Source of the DNA: Nocardia albiluteola
GTDB taxonomy: Bacteria > Actinomycetota > Actinomycetes > Mycobacteriales > Mycobacteriaceae
Length of the DNA stretch: 64,000 nt
Assembly: GCF_018860155.1 (NCBI RefSeq)
Contig: NZ_JAHKNI010000013.1
Location: 223,179 to 287,178, forward strand
Direction: 5' to 3'
Positions 26,488-33,812 of the stretch are shown here, in pieces. The first letter of the stretch is position 1. Each line of letters opens with the position of its first letter. The notes under the pieces were generated by a model, which searched no databases, was not told the origin of the DNA, and saw nothing but the letters and a program-made list of their open reading frames with translations. The position numbers were made by a program, and so were the translations under genes.

Positions 26488-26919
26488 ATGGCAGCGCCGA
26501 TCCTCGTGCTCAACGGACCGAACCTGAACATGCTGGGCACCCGGCAACCCGAGGTCTACGGCTCGGACACCCTCGACGACGTCGTGGAGCTGTGCCGCAA
26601 GACCGCGGCGCGATTCGACCGCGAGATCGTCGCGTTCCAGTCGAATTCCGAGGGGGCGCTGATCGATCGGATCCACGCCGCCCGCGGCGCCGAGTCCGCG
26701 ATCGTGATCAATCCGGGCGGGCTCACCCATACCTCGGTGGCGCTGCGCGACGCCCTGGTCATCCCCGAGGTGCCGATCGTCGAGGTGCACATCTCCAATG
26801 TGCATGCCCGCGAGGAATTCCGGCACCACTCCTACATCTCCCCCATCGCCACCGCCGTCATCGCGGGCATGGGCATCCAGGGCTACGCCGCGGCCATCGA
26901 ATTCCTCGGTACCCGCTGA
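26488..26919 (+). CDS. aroQ: Type II 3-dehydroquinate dehydratase
   Basis: Dehydrates 3-dehydroquinate to 3-dehydroshikimate in the shikimate pathway; a dodecameric cytosolic enzyme. 143 aa, the usual length. Catalytic residues are in place: NGPNLNMLGTR (9-19) with R19 on the flexible loop, Y24, N74 in INPGGLTH, H100 in VEVHISN, and R111 in REEFRHHS. ATG at 26488 gives the canonical N-terminus; GTG at 26479 is in frame nine bases earlier. It stands apart from other aro genes here. The neighbours (a GNAT and a conserved hypothetical) suggest no shared pathway. Confidence 0.96.
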   Translation: MAAPILVLNGPNLNMLGTRQPEVYGSDTLDDVVELCRKTAARFDREIVAFQSNSEGALIDRIHAARGAESAIVINPGGLTHTSVALRDALVIPEVPIVEVHISNVHAREEFRHHSYISPIATAVIAGMGIQGYAAAIEFLGTR

Positions 26920-26964
26920 GCCGCAATCCCACCATCCCGCAACCACACCGCTTACGCTGGGAAA

Positions 26965-27282
26965 ATGGCATCGAACCCGGAGGTTCGCGACAACACCGCC
27001 CTGAATCGGTTCGAGTTGTCCGTCGACGGGAAGCTCGCGGGCATGGCGGAGTATCAGGACACCGCGTCCGAACGGGCCTTCGTGCACACCGAGATCTACC
27101 CGGAGTTCGGCGGCCAGGGCTACGGGCGCCGGCTCGTGCAGGCCGCCCTGGACACCACCCGGGACCAGGGCTTCGGCATTCTGCCGATGTGCCCGATGGT
27201 GCGCCATTTCATCGAGTCGCGGCCCGAATACGTGGCGCTGGTGCCCGCGTGGGCGCGCGAGCGGTTCGGGTTGCCGCAGTGA
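26965..27282 (+). CDS. Small GNAT-fold N-acetyltransferase (YjdJ type)
   Basis: 105 aa, single-domain GNAT of the COG2388 type. Pattern: a beta strand pair FELSVDGKLAGMAEY, then FVHTEIYPEFGGQGYGRRLVQAAL with the acetyl-CoA pyrophosphate loop QGYGRR, then ILPMCPMVRHFIESRPEY at the end. The substrate is unknown; relatives are generic acetyl-CoA-binding proteins. It starts 45 bases behind aroQ and may be co-transcribed. Confidence 0.82.
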   Translation: MASNPEVRDNTALNRFELSVDGKLAGMAEYQDTASERAFVHTEIYPEFGGQGYGRRLVQAALDTTRDQGFGILPMCPMVRHFIESRPEYVALVPAWARERFGLPQ

Positions 27283-27305
27283 CCGGCGCGGCGGCGCCGG
27301 TCGGG

Positions 27306-28067
27306 TCAGTACGCGGCGACCGCGCCGTCCAGCGCCTGCTGCAGCTCGGTGCGCACGAGCCGCGCGACCTCGGCCGGCCGCGCCGGGAGCTCCGGTACCG
27401 GAACGCCGAAATGGAAACTGGCCGAAAACGCCTCGGCCTTGGTCGGTTCCACGGCCGGATCGGCGCGGGGGCCGTAGCTGAGACCGAGGCTGACCAGGGC
27501 CGGCCGGGCGCCGAGCTTCATCGCCCGGAAGGCGATGTGCCCGACCCCACTGCCGACCGCCTGCACCTGGCCGGGATCGACGTCGTTGCAGGTGCCCTCG
27601 GGGAAGATCGCGATGCCGTCGCCGCGGGCCATCCGCTCGGCGCAGATGTCGATCATCAGCTGGCCCGCCGCGTTCACCGCGCGCAATCCGTGATCCTTAC
27701 CGCGGAACACGGGAATCCCGCCCATCATGTCGATGCGGCGGCGCAGCCCCGGCTCGAGGAACAGCTCGTCCTTGGCCAGCACCCGGGTGCGCCCGATGAC
27801 CGGCCGCAGGGTGCTGCGCCAGGCCGCGGCGGCAACGGTGTAGGGATCCTGTTGCGACAGATGGTTGATCACGATCAGCAGGGGCCGGCGCTGGGATATC
27901 AAATCCCGCAGTCGCTCGCGCGCGCCGGGCGCGTAACCGATCCGCGGACGGTACCTGCGCGCCAGCAACGCATACGCACCCCACGCCTGCAACCGGCGTT
28001 GACGGTGCTCCCGATAGAAGTCGTAGACGTGCTGGTTGTTGCTCAGGTCCACCTCGGGCCGATCCAT
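27306..28067 (-). CDS. 1-acyl-glycerol-3-phosphate acyltransferase-family protein
   Basis: 253 aa. PlsC-type acyltransferase: the H-x4-D catalytic motif is NHLSQQDP (H69, D74) and the second signature is FPEGT (155-159), with a GGIPVFRG block between them. It is probably membrane-associated through its N-terminal hydrophobic patches, though no clear helix is seen. ATG at 28067 is chosen; the upstream frame to 28280 is implausible. Likely role: acyl transfer in phospholipid or glycolipid synthesis, with the acceptor unknown. It converges on the GNAT gene with 23 bases between them. Confidence 0.82.
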   Translation of the reverse strand: MDRPEVDLSNNQHVYDFYREHRQRRLQAWGAYALLARRYRPRIGYAPGARERLRDLISQRRPLLIVINHLSQQDPYTVAAAAWRSTLRPVIGRTRVLAKDELFLEPGLRRRIDMMGGIPVFRGKDHGLRAVNAAGQLMIDICAERMARGDGIAIFPEGTCNDVDPGQVQAVGSGVGHIAFRAMKLGARPALVSLGLSYGPRADPAVEPTKAEAFSASFHFGVPVPELPARPAEVARLVRTELQQALDGAVAAY

Positions 28068-28229
28068 GCGCCCCACCCTAAGGGCAGCGATCACCGGCGT
28101 CCACGGCTGCCGCGCACCGACGCACCCACAACGGATCGTCGGTGGTCCCGCGCACATCGCGCGCCCCGCCGAGGCGAAGTGACGGCGATATATGCGGCGC
28201 GAGGGGGTTTCCGGTGCGATGATTGCGGG

Positions 28230-28844
28230 GTGGCACGCGCAGAGGAACACGGCGACCGCTCCCGACGCGAATTCCAGCACGAGGATCAGGTGGTGCGGCC
28301 CGGCTCCCTGCTGGTCTCAGCGACCGAACTCACCGAGCCCGCATTCCGCCGCACCGTGGTGTACATCGTGGAACACAACGACGCGGGCAGCCTCGGTGTC
28401 GTGATCAACCGCCCCAGCGATACGGCCGTGCGAGATGTGCTGCCGCAGTGGGCCGAACTGGCGGCCGAGCCGCGCGCGCTCTACGTGGGCGGCCCGGTGA
28501 AGCGTCAGGCCGCCCTCTGCCTGACCACCGTGCGGGTCGGCACCGCGATCAACCGGCTGGACGGCCTGCGCCGGGTCGACGGCCGGGTGGCGCTGCTGGA
28601 TCTGGACTCGGATCCGGACGTGATCGCGCCGCTGGTGGAGGGCATCCGCATCTTCGCCGGGTATGCCGGCTGGACCTTCGGTCAGCTCGAGGGCGAACTC
28701 GAGCGTGGCGATTGGATCGTGTTGTCGGCGCTGCCGACGGATCCCATCGCGCGGCGAACGGACCTGTGGGCACAGATCCTGCGCCGCCAGCCCATGCCGC
28801 TGTCGCTACTGGCGACCCATCCGATCGAACTAGAGCGCAATTGA
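28230..28844 (+). CDS. YqgE/AlgH family protein (UPF0301, Rv0038-like)
   Basis: 204 aa. The family signature is clear: VRPGSLLVSATEL, FRRTVVYIVEHND, GSLGVVINRPSD, LYVGGPV and IRIFAGYAGWTFGQLEGEL. The biochemical function of YqgE/AlgH proteins is not settled; AlgH was named as a positive regulator of alginate synthesis in Pseudomonas. GTG at 28230 gives a hydrophilic start and the usual length. In M. tuberculosis the homologue Rv0038 lies near leuS, as here (about 11 kb away with an accessory block between). It ends 66 bases before the sigma-factor gene. Confidence 0.88.
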   Translation: MARAEEHGDRSRREFQHEDQVVRPGSLLVSATELTEPAFRRTVVYIVEHNDAGSLGVVINRPSDTAVRDVLPQWAELAAEPRALYVGGPVKRQAALCLTTVRVGTAINRLDGLRRVDGRVALLDLDSDPDVIAPLVEGIRIFAGYAGWTFGQLEGELERGDWIVLSALPTDPIARRTDLWAQILRRQPMPLSLLATHPIELERN

Positions 28845-28910
28845 CCACGTATATACCTAGTGTGGCCATGACATCCGCGCCCCCGCCCGCGCGCTCGTTC
28901 GGGTGAGTTC

Positions 28911-29516
28911 GTGGCGAACTCACCTCGCACGCCCAGCGACGGCGCCTCGATCGGCTCCGGTAGCGCCACTCAGTCCTCGCGCGGCGCCGTCCCCCCGGTA
29001 CCGCAGGGGACGCCCGAGGATCAGGCAGAGCTGCTGCGCGTCCTGTACGACCAGCATTCGGCGGCCCTGTGGCGGTACACCTATGGCCTGGTCGGCGATG
29101 CGGGCCGGGCCGAGGACATCGTGCAGGAGGCCCTGCTGCGCGCGTGGCAGCGCCCGAACGTGCTCGATCAGTCCACCGCGTCGGCGCGGGCCTGGCTGTT
29201 CACCGTCGCCCGCAACATGGCGGTCGACGAGCATCGCAGCGCCCGGCACCGGCGTGAGTTCGGCACCGACAACCCGCCCGAGCGGGCCGGCCCGGATCAG
29301 GCGGAGCGGGCGTTGGACAGCTGGCTGATCGCCGATGCGCTGGCGCGGTTGAGCCTCGACCACCGGTCGGTGATCGTGCGCGCGTACTACCGCGGCCTGT
29401 CGACTCAGCAGATCGCGACGGAATTGGCAATACCCGAGGGCACCGTGAAGTCCCGCATGCACTACGGGATGCGCGCGTTGCGCTCGGCATTACAGGAGAT
29501 GGGGGTGACGAAGTGA
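28911..29516 (+). CDS. ECF RNA polymerase sigma factor (SigL-like)
   Basis: 201 aa. After a 30-residue disordered leader, region 2 reads LYDQHSAALWRYTYGLVGDAGRAEDIVQEALL and VARNMAVDEHRS. Region 4 reads LSLDHRSVIVRAYYRG, then STQQIATELAIPEGTVKSRMHYG. The adjacent coupled anti-sigma gene and this domain pattern match the SigL/RslA pair of mycobacteria. The upstream sequence from 28841 (TTGACC ... TATACC) lies 60 bases before the GTG start and might contain a promoter, but an ECF-type autoregulatory promoter was not recognised. Targets in relatives include envelope and polyketide/lipid genes. Confidence 0.88.
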   Translation: MANSPRTPSDGASIGSGSATQSSRGAVPPVPQGTPEDQAELLRVLYDQHSAALWRYTYGLVGDAGRAEDIVQEALLRAWQRPNVLDQSTASARAWLFTVARNMAVDEHRSARHRREFGTDNPPERAGPDQAERALDSWLIADALARLSLDHRSVIVRAYYRGLSTQQIATELAIPEGTVKSRMHYGMRALRSALQEMGVTK

Positions 29517-30289
29517 CGGACGTCCCCCGCGGCGGCGCGGGTGGAACGGTCACGCCGGACGAGGCGGACGAGTTCGCGACATGGGATGCGCCGTATGTCC
29601 TCGGCGCCCTCGGCCGCGCGGAACGGCTGCGCTATGAGGCTCATATGGAACAGTGCCCGTCCTGCCGGACCGCCGTGGCCGAGCTCGCGGTGCTGCCCGG
29701 GCTGCTCGGGCAGGTCGACACGGATGTCGCGCTGTCGCTGGTGGATCCGGCGCCCGCCGGGACTGCACCCGATGCGGGCGGGCCGGGAGTCACCGAGCCC
29801 CCCGCGGAACTGCTGCCGCGGCTGGCCGCGCGGACCCGCGACAGGCGCCGGCGAGGGCGCTGGCTCGCGGTCGGCGGCGCGGTGGCCGCGGCCGCCGCTG
29901 CAGTCGCGATCGCGATCCCGGTGACCGCGGCGTTCAGCGAGCGGGCCGCCCCCGTGATCGCGGAACACGTTGTCGCCGAACGGCAGCTGGATCCGGTGGC
30001 GGTGACGAGCACGCCGATCACCGCGAGCGTCCGGCTGGTCGCGGTGGCGGACGGCACCCGGGTCGAGATGTCGTGCACCTACGCGCCGTCCGATACGGAC
30101 TACACCTGGCGGGGCGCGCTGTGGGTGATCCACAGCGACGGCACCGAGTCCAAGCTCGCTCAGTGGACCGTGCATCCGGGCCAGACCGTGACTCCCGACG
30201 GCACCACCGCGGTGCCGCCGGATCAGATCCGCACGGTCCAGCTTCGTTCGGCGGAAACCGGTCAGGTCATTCTCAGCAGTACGCTCTGA
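29513..30289 (+). CDS. Zinc-binding anti-sigma factor (RslA-like)
   Basis: 258 aa. The N-terminal ZAS domain has the H-x3-C-x2-C motif H44-C48-C51 in HMEQCPSC, which binds Zn and usually responds to oxidation. A single membrane helix (about residues 118-145) anchors the protein, and the C-terminal half is extracytoplasmic with beta strands. GTG at 29513 overlaps the sigma stop by four bases, so both proteins are made in balance. It holds the ECF sigma factor inactive until oxidative or envelope stress; that role is inferred from the family. It is followed by strong hairpins (30291-30339). Confidence 0.88.
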   Translation: MTDVPRGGAGGTVTPDEADEFATWDAPYVLGALGRAERLRYEAHMEQCPSCRTAVAELAVLPGLLGQVDTDVALSLVDPAPAGTAPDAGGPGVTEPPAELLPRLAARTRDRRRRGRWLAVGGAVAAAAAAVAIAIPVTAAFSERAAPVIAEHVVAERQLDPVAVTSTPITASVRLVAVADGTRVEMSCTYAPSDTDYTWRGALWVIHSDGTESKLAQWTVHPGQTVTPDGTTAVPPDQIRTVQLRSAETGQVILSSTL

Positions 30290-30290
30290 G

Positions 30291-30339
30291 TTCGCTCGGA
30301 TACGAGCGAATCCCGAAGGGCGGGTGCGCCTTTCGGGAT
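30291..30339. terminator. Two hairpins between the anti-sigma gene and the convergent DUF1772 gene
   Basis: The first hairpin is TTCGCTCG (30291-30298) paired with CGAGCGAA (30303-30310). The second is ATCCCGAA (30310-30317) paired with TTCGGGAT (30332-30339). Both arms are perfect. They lie between two convergent stop codons and can end transcription from both sides. There is no long T tract. Confidence 0.6.
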
Positions 30340-30381
30340 GCACGCGGTGTGTTGCCGTGCCGAGCTCGATGTTCGCCAGGT

Positions 30382-30858
30382 TCAGAGCAGCGCGATCGCG
30401 GCGCACAGACCGGCGACCGCGATGGTCTGCAGCGCGATCCGGTATCCGAGCATCGCCTCCCACGAGTTCTGCAGTGCGCGGGCATTGTCCGGGATGACGC
30501 CGGACCGCGCGGCGGCGGTCTGAGCGGTGTTGATGGGCTTGGCGATCCGGGTGTAGATGCCGAGCCAGATCAGCAGCGCGGCCAGGGCGACACCCGCCGT
30601 GATCGCGGCCGCACCGTGGCCCGCGATGGCCGCCAGCACCACCGTCAGGACGGTGGTGACCACGCCGCCCGCCCCCGCGAAGGGCATGCGGCGGTCGGCG
30701 TAGTAGTGCCCCCAGCCCGCCGCGATCGTCATGGTCCGGTCGTCGAGCTGCCGGTTGACCGAGCGCGTGACCAGCCCGGCAACGACGTCGGTGCCGTAGA
30801 CGATGCCGTTGCCGAGCACGGCGAGGGTGGCCAGGACCTGGGCGATGGTGGTGAGCAT
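30382..30858 (-). CDS. DUF1772 (anthrone-oxygenase-like) membrane protein
   Basis: 158 aa with four hydrophobic segments (about residues 5-27, 60-82, 85-102 and 138-156) and the DUF1772 pattern DDRTMTIAAGWGHYYADRRMPF and NSWEAMLGYR. DUF1772 members are small membrane proteins, some of them anthrone oxygenases in fungi; most have unknown function. It lies last in the row of minus-strand genes (ThDP, SRPBCC, KAS III-like, aminotransferase), but 81 bases separate it from the aminotransferase. That gap holds an array of CTAG palindromes, so it is likely controlled separately by a dedicated repressor. Confidence 0.75.
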   Translation of the reverse strand: MLTTIAQVLATLAVLGNGIVYGTDVVAGLVTRSVNRQLDDRTMTIAAGWGHYYADRRMPFAGAGGVVTTVLTVVLAAIAGHGAAAITAGVALAALLIWLGIYTRIAKPINTAQTAAARSGVIPDNARALQNSWEAMLGYRIALQTIAVAGLCAAIALL

Positions 30859-30879
30859 CTGTTGTCTCCTACTCCATAT

Positions 30880-30943
30880 CTAGCAACGCTAGGTGTTGGA
30901 GCAACGATAACAGTACTCAAACTAGATTGTCTAGCGCTGCTAG
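30880..30943 (-). promoter_or_regulatory. Array of CTAG palindromes (probable repressor operators) before the DUF1772 gene
   Basis: Three palindromes of the form CTAGN-NNN-NCTAG: CTAGC-AAC-GCTAG at 30880-30892, CTAGA-TTG-TCTAG at 30922-30934 and CTAGC-GCT-GCTAG at 30931-30943. CTAG is rare in high-GC actinobacterial DNA, and five copies in 64 bases, nine bases apart within each palindrome, is striking. The second and third palindromes overlap by sharing a CTAG and reach the stop codon of the aminotransferase gene. The centres of the first and third lie 51 bp apart, close to five helical turns. They probably bind a dimeric regulator such as TetR, MarR or PadR; no such gene is adjacent. Confidence 0.65.
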
Positions 30944-32070
30944 ATTTCGAGTTGGCCCGAACCCTCCGACCGCACCGTCGGCGACCACACGCCCGTGTCC
31001 TCACACCGCGCCCGATCGGGCGTCCCGGGGCGCAGCGCCAGCTGCACCGCCCGGTCCGCCGCCGGGTCGCCGACCGCGATGCGGGCGCTGCCGTCGGGAT
31101 ACACCTTGGCCGCGATGCCGGCGCGGGCCAGCCGCGCGGCGATGTCGGGACCGGGCAGATACAGGAAGTTGGCGTGACTGCGCGGTACCCGGATCCCGTT
31201 GCCGCGCAACGTTGCCCGAAGCAGTTCCCGCCGGGTGGTGATCCGCAGCACGCGGTCGTGCAACTCCGCCGAGGCCGCATACGACGCCGCCACCGCCGTC
31301 AGGGCCGTCTCGGGCGTGCCGAACGGCAGCTGCAGCCGCCGCACCCGGCGCACCAGCTCCCGGTCGCCGAATGCGTATCCGATGCGCAGCCCCGCCAGAC
31401 CGTACGCCTTGGAAAAGGTCCGCAGCACCAGCAGATTCGGATACCGGGCGCTGAGTTCGACCGGATCCAGGGTGTCCGCGGCGCCGAGGAATTCGGCATA
31501 GGCCTCGTCCAGGATCACCGGAATGTGCCGGGGCACGCCGAACAGGAAGGCCTTCAGCTCGCTCGCCGCGACGACGGTGCCGGTCGGATTGTGCGGCCGG
31601 CACACGGCCACCAGCGACGTGCGCTCGCCGATCGCCCGCGCCATCCCCCACAGATCCTGCCTGCCGGACGAATCCAGCGGCACCGCAACGGTTTCCAGCC
31701 CCGCCATGGCGGCCATGATCGGATAGCCGTCGAAGGTGGGCGTGGCGCACACCATGGCGTCCCCGGGTGCGGCGAGGGTCTGCATGATCTGGAACACCAC
31801 CCCGGTCGCGCCCGCCCCGACCACCACCTGATCCGGATCGACGCCCAGGTGCCCGGCGATCAGCCGCGGCAGCCGCTGCGGCAGGAATTCGGGATAGCGA
31901 TTCGAGTGCGCCAGCGTGCGGGTGAGCGCCTCGGTCACCGAAGGCAGTGGGGGGAACGGATTTTCGCTCAGGGTCAGGTCGAATCGCACGGTGCCGGGCG
32001 CGCGCTGCGGCACCTCCAGCTGCCCGGGCGGTGGGGGGGGGTTGCCCACCCCGCACCGAGGCCGGGCCAT
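30940..32070 (-). CDS. HisC-like PLP-dependent aminotransferase
   Basis: 376 aa, class I/II fold. NPTGT (161-165), DEAYAEF (188-194) and the PLP lysine K221 in FSKAYGLAGLR follow the histidinol-phosphate aminotransferase pattern. It is not in a his operon but is the fourth gene of a row with a ThDP enzyme, an SRPBCC protein and a KAS III-like enzyme. It therefore probably supplies or consumes an amino- or keto-acid in a secondary pathway. ATG at 32070 directly follows the stop of the KAS gene (ATGAATG). A run of nine C codes for part of a Pro5 stretch near the N-terminus (residues 11-15), a slippage-prone point. The amino donor and substrate are unknown. Confidence 0.8.
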   Translation of the reverse strand: MARPRCGVGNPPPPPGQLEVPQRAPGTVRFDLTLSENPFPPLPSVTEALTRTLAHSNRYPEFLPQRLPRLIAGHLGVDPDQVVVGAGATGVVFQIMQTLAAPGDAMVCATPTFDGYPIMAAMAGLETVAVPLDSSGRQDLWGMARAIGERTSLVAVCRPHNPTGTVVAASELKAFLFGVPRHIPVILDEAYAEFLGAADTLDPVELSARYPNLLVLRTFSKAYGLAGLRIGYAFGDRELVRRVRRLQLPFGTPETALTAVAASYAASAELHDRVLRITTRRELLRATLRGNGIRVPRSHANFLYLPGPDIAARLARAGIAAKVYPDGSARIAVGDPAADRAVQLALRPGTPDRARCEDTGVWSPTVRSEGSGQLEI

Positions 32071-33111
32071 TCATCGCGCCGCTCCCCAGCGCACCGCCGC
32101 CGCGCCGGCGAAGTCGCCCGCGTGCGCGAAGGCCGACATCAGCACGACCGAGCCGTTACGCAGCCGTCCGGCCTGGTTCTCGGCGTCGAGCGTGACGGGA
32201 ATGCCCGCGCCGAAGAGGTTTCCGCAGCGATCGAAGGTGTCCGGGTGGCGTTCCGCGGGCAATTCCAGCGCGTCGTGCCAGTTGCGCAGGAACAGCCGGT
32301 TCGGCTGATTCGTGACGAAGGTGTCGATGTCGCGGCCCTTCACCCCGATTCGCGCGCAGACCTCGAGCGCCACCTCGGGCACGAGGCGATTGCCGCGCGC
32401 GAACACCTTGGTGATCTTGGATTCGCTGAAGCTGACGCAGCCCTGTCCCTCGCCGGGCTCCCACCACTTGCGCTCGGATCCGGTATTGAAGTCCATGTCG
32501 CCCGCGAACTCCGGATAGGTGCGGCACTCGACGTCCAGGATCGGCGCGTCGTTGTTCTTCACCAGCAGTCCCACACCGCAACCGTCCCCGGGCACCGGCG
32601 CCTGGGCGAGCTTGCGAATGTCGGGGTGGGTGAACACCGGGCCCGCGGTGTTCGCGATCGTGGCGATCAGCGCCGAGCGGGCATCGGTGGTCTGCAGGAT
32701 CATTCGCGCCAGGCTCATCATGTAGACGAAGGCGGCGCAGCCGCCGGTCTGGATGTCCAGCACCCAGCCCGGGCGCATACCCAACCGGCGCGCCACCTCG
32801 GGCCCGCAGCCCACGATCGGGTTGTAGGGCAGCTGGGAATGGGTCAGCAGCACATCGACGCCGGAAACGGCCTGTGCCCCATGCCGTTCGATCAGCGGCT
32901 CGACCGCGCGGGCCACCATGTCCATGGCCGTCTCGTCGCGATCCACGTGATGGCGCGCCTTGGGCGAGCGGAACATCACGTTCTTGGCCATCCGATCCGA
33001 GCGCATGTAGGGCGTGAAGTACTCGGTGCCCACCGGTTCGCCCGGCAGGTAGGAGGCCACGTCGATCAGGCTGACCGGCGGTCGCGACAGTCCGGGGTCG
33101 GTGAAATCCAT
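32071..33111 (-). CDS. KAS III-like 3-oxoacyl-ACP synthase family protein, His replaced
   Basis: 346 aa, thiolase fold of the FabH/KAS III type. Active-site Cys125 is in QTGGCAAFVY, and the oxyanion/decarboxylation Asn is N298 in CGNLFGAGIP. The usual His of PHQAN is replaced: the sequence reads TNQPN (N268). A Cys-Asn-Asn site is unlikely to decarboxylate malonyl-ACP efficiently, so the enzyme may be an acyltransferase that forms an ester, amide or C-N bond rather than a condensing enzyme. ATG at 33111 has AGAGG about seven bases upstream and lies 11 bases after the SRPBCC stop. It is operon gene three; the SRPBCC protein may bind or cyclise its product. Confidence 0.8.
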   Translation of the reverse strand: MDFTDPGLSRPPVSLIDVASYLPGEPVGTEYFTPYMRSDRMAKNVMFRSPKARHHVDRDETAMDMVARAVEPLIERHGAQAVSGVDVLLTHSQLPYNPIVGCGPEVARRLGMRPGWVLDIQTGGCAAFVYMMSLARMILQTTDARSALIATIANTAGPVFTHPDIRKLAQAPVPGDGCGVGLLVKNNDAPILDVECRTYPEFAGDMDFNTGSERKWWEPGEGQGCVSFSESKITKVFARGNRLVPEVALEVCARIGVKGRDIDTFVTNQPNRLFLRNWHDALELPAERHPDTFDRCGNLFGAGIPVTLDAENQAGRLRNGSVVLMSAFAHAGDFAGAAAVRWGAAR

Positions 33112-33122
33112 TGCGCTGCCTC

Positions 33123-33812
33123 TCACTTCATCCAGTCGGGCGTGATCGGCAGGCCGTGCGCGGCACGGTACTCGCAGATCGCCTTGAGGTTGTCGAGCTC
33201 GAGCTGGTGGCCGGCGGAGAACATCTCCCAGAAATCGCCGACCCACACCGGCCGCTTGGGCGGGGCCGCCTCGGGGTACGGGTTCTCGTCGTAGAAGGGA
33301 TGATGGCAATTCACCCACAGCACAACCGAACCCGGCTTGTTGAACACCACCTGCGCGTCGATCACCCGCATCAGGTAGATCATCCACAGGTGCTCGCCCT
33401 GATCCCAGGCGCAGTGATAGTCGACGGTCATCGCGTCCGGATGCGCGACGGTCCGGGTGAAGATCTTGGTCTCCGGGCCCAGCCTGTCATAGGCCAGCCA
33501 GAGCCCCGGCTCCTCGGTTTCGGTGAATCCGCGCAGGCTGTACGTCCACTCCTCGAGGCAGCGGGTGTCGGCCATGTACTCGTACACCTCGCGCGGCGGC
33601 GCGTCGATATAGGTCTGCACCGGGCAGAACTCGCCGAATACCTGGTCGTGCGGGTAGACCGAGCGCAGCATGTCCATGATGATCGGCGTGGTGGCCTCCC
33701 GGTCGGAGTTCTCGATCCGCAGGATTCCCGGTATGCCGCCGGTGGGGATGTCGGTGAGCGCCGGGAGGGGCGGGGACTGCTGGCTGGGCGTGCTCGCGGA
33801 GCTGATGGTCAC
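33123..33812 (-). CDS. SRPBCC (START-like) domain protein
   Basis: 229 aa. After a 30-residue Pro/Ser-rich leader, the sequence follows a SRPBCC fold: VQTYIDAPPREVYEYMADTRCLEEW, then a Trp/Gly-rich beta sheet, and a long C-terminal helix (residues about 190-225). Proteins of this fold act as ligand carriers, aromatases, cyclases or toxin-like domains. GTG at 33812 overlaps the stop of the ThDP gene by GTGA and has AAGGAGG six bases upstream. It sits between a ThDP-dependent enzyme and a KAS III-like enzyme, so it most likely handles a small acyl or aromatic intermediate. The reaction is unknown. Confidence 0.65.
   Translation of the reverse strand: MTISSASTPSQQSPPLPALTDIPTGGIPGILRIENSDREATTPIIMDMLRSVYPHDQVFGEFCPVQTYIDAPPREVYEYMADTRCLEEWTYSLRGFTETEEPGLWLAYDRLGPETKIFTRTVAHPDAMTVDYHCAWDQGEHLWMIYLMRVIDAQVVFNKPGSVVLWVNCHHPFYDENPYPEAAPPKRPVWVGDFWEMFSAGHQLELDNLKAICEYRAAHGLPITPDWMK

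Noticed and set aside
29653..33294. Plus-strand open frame of 1213 codons
   Set aside because: It runs through the anti-sigma gene and antisense to the DUF1772, aminotransferase and KAS III-like genes. It has a run of Arg/Gly/His with no domain, typical of GC-rich antisense frames.
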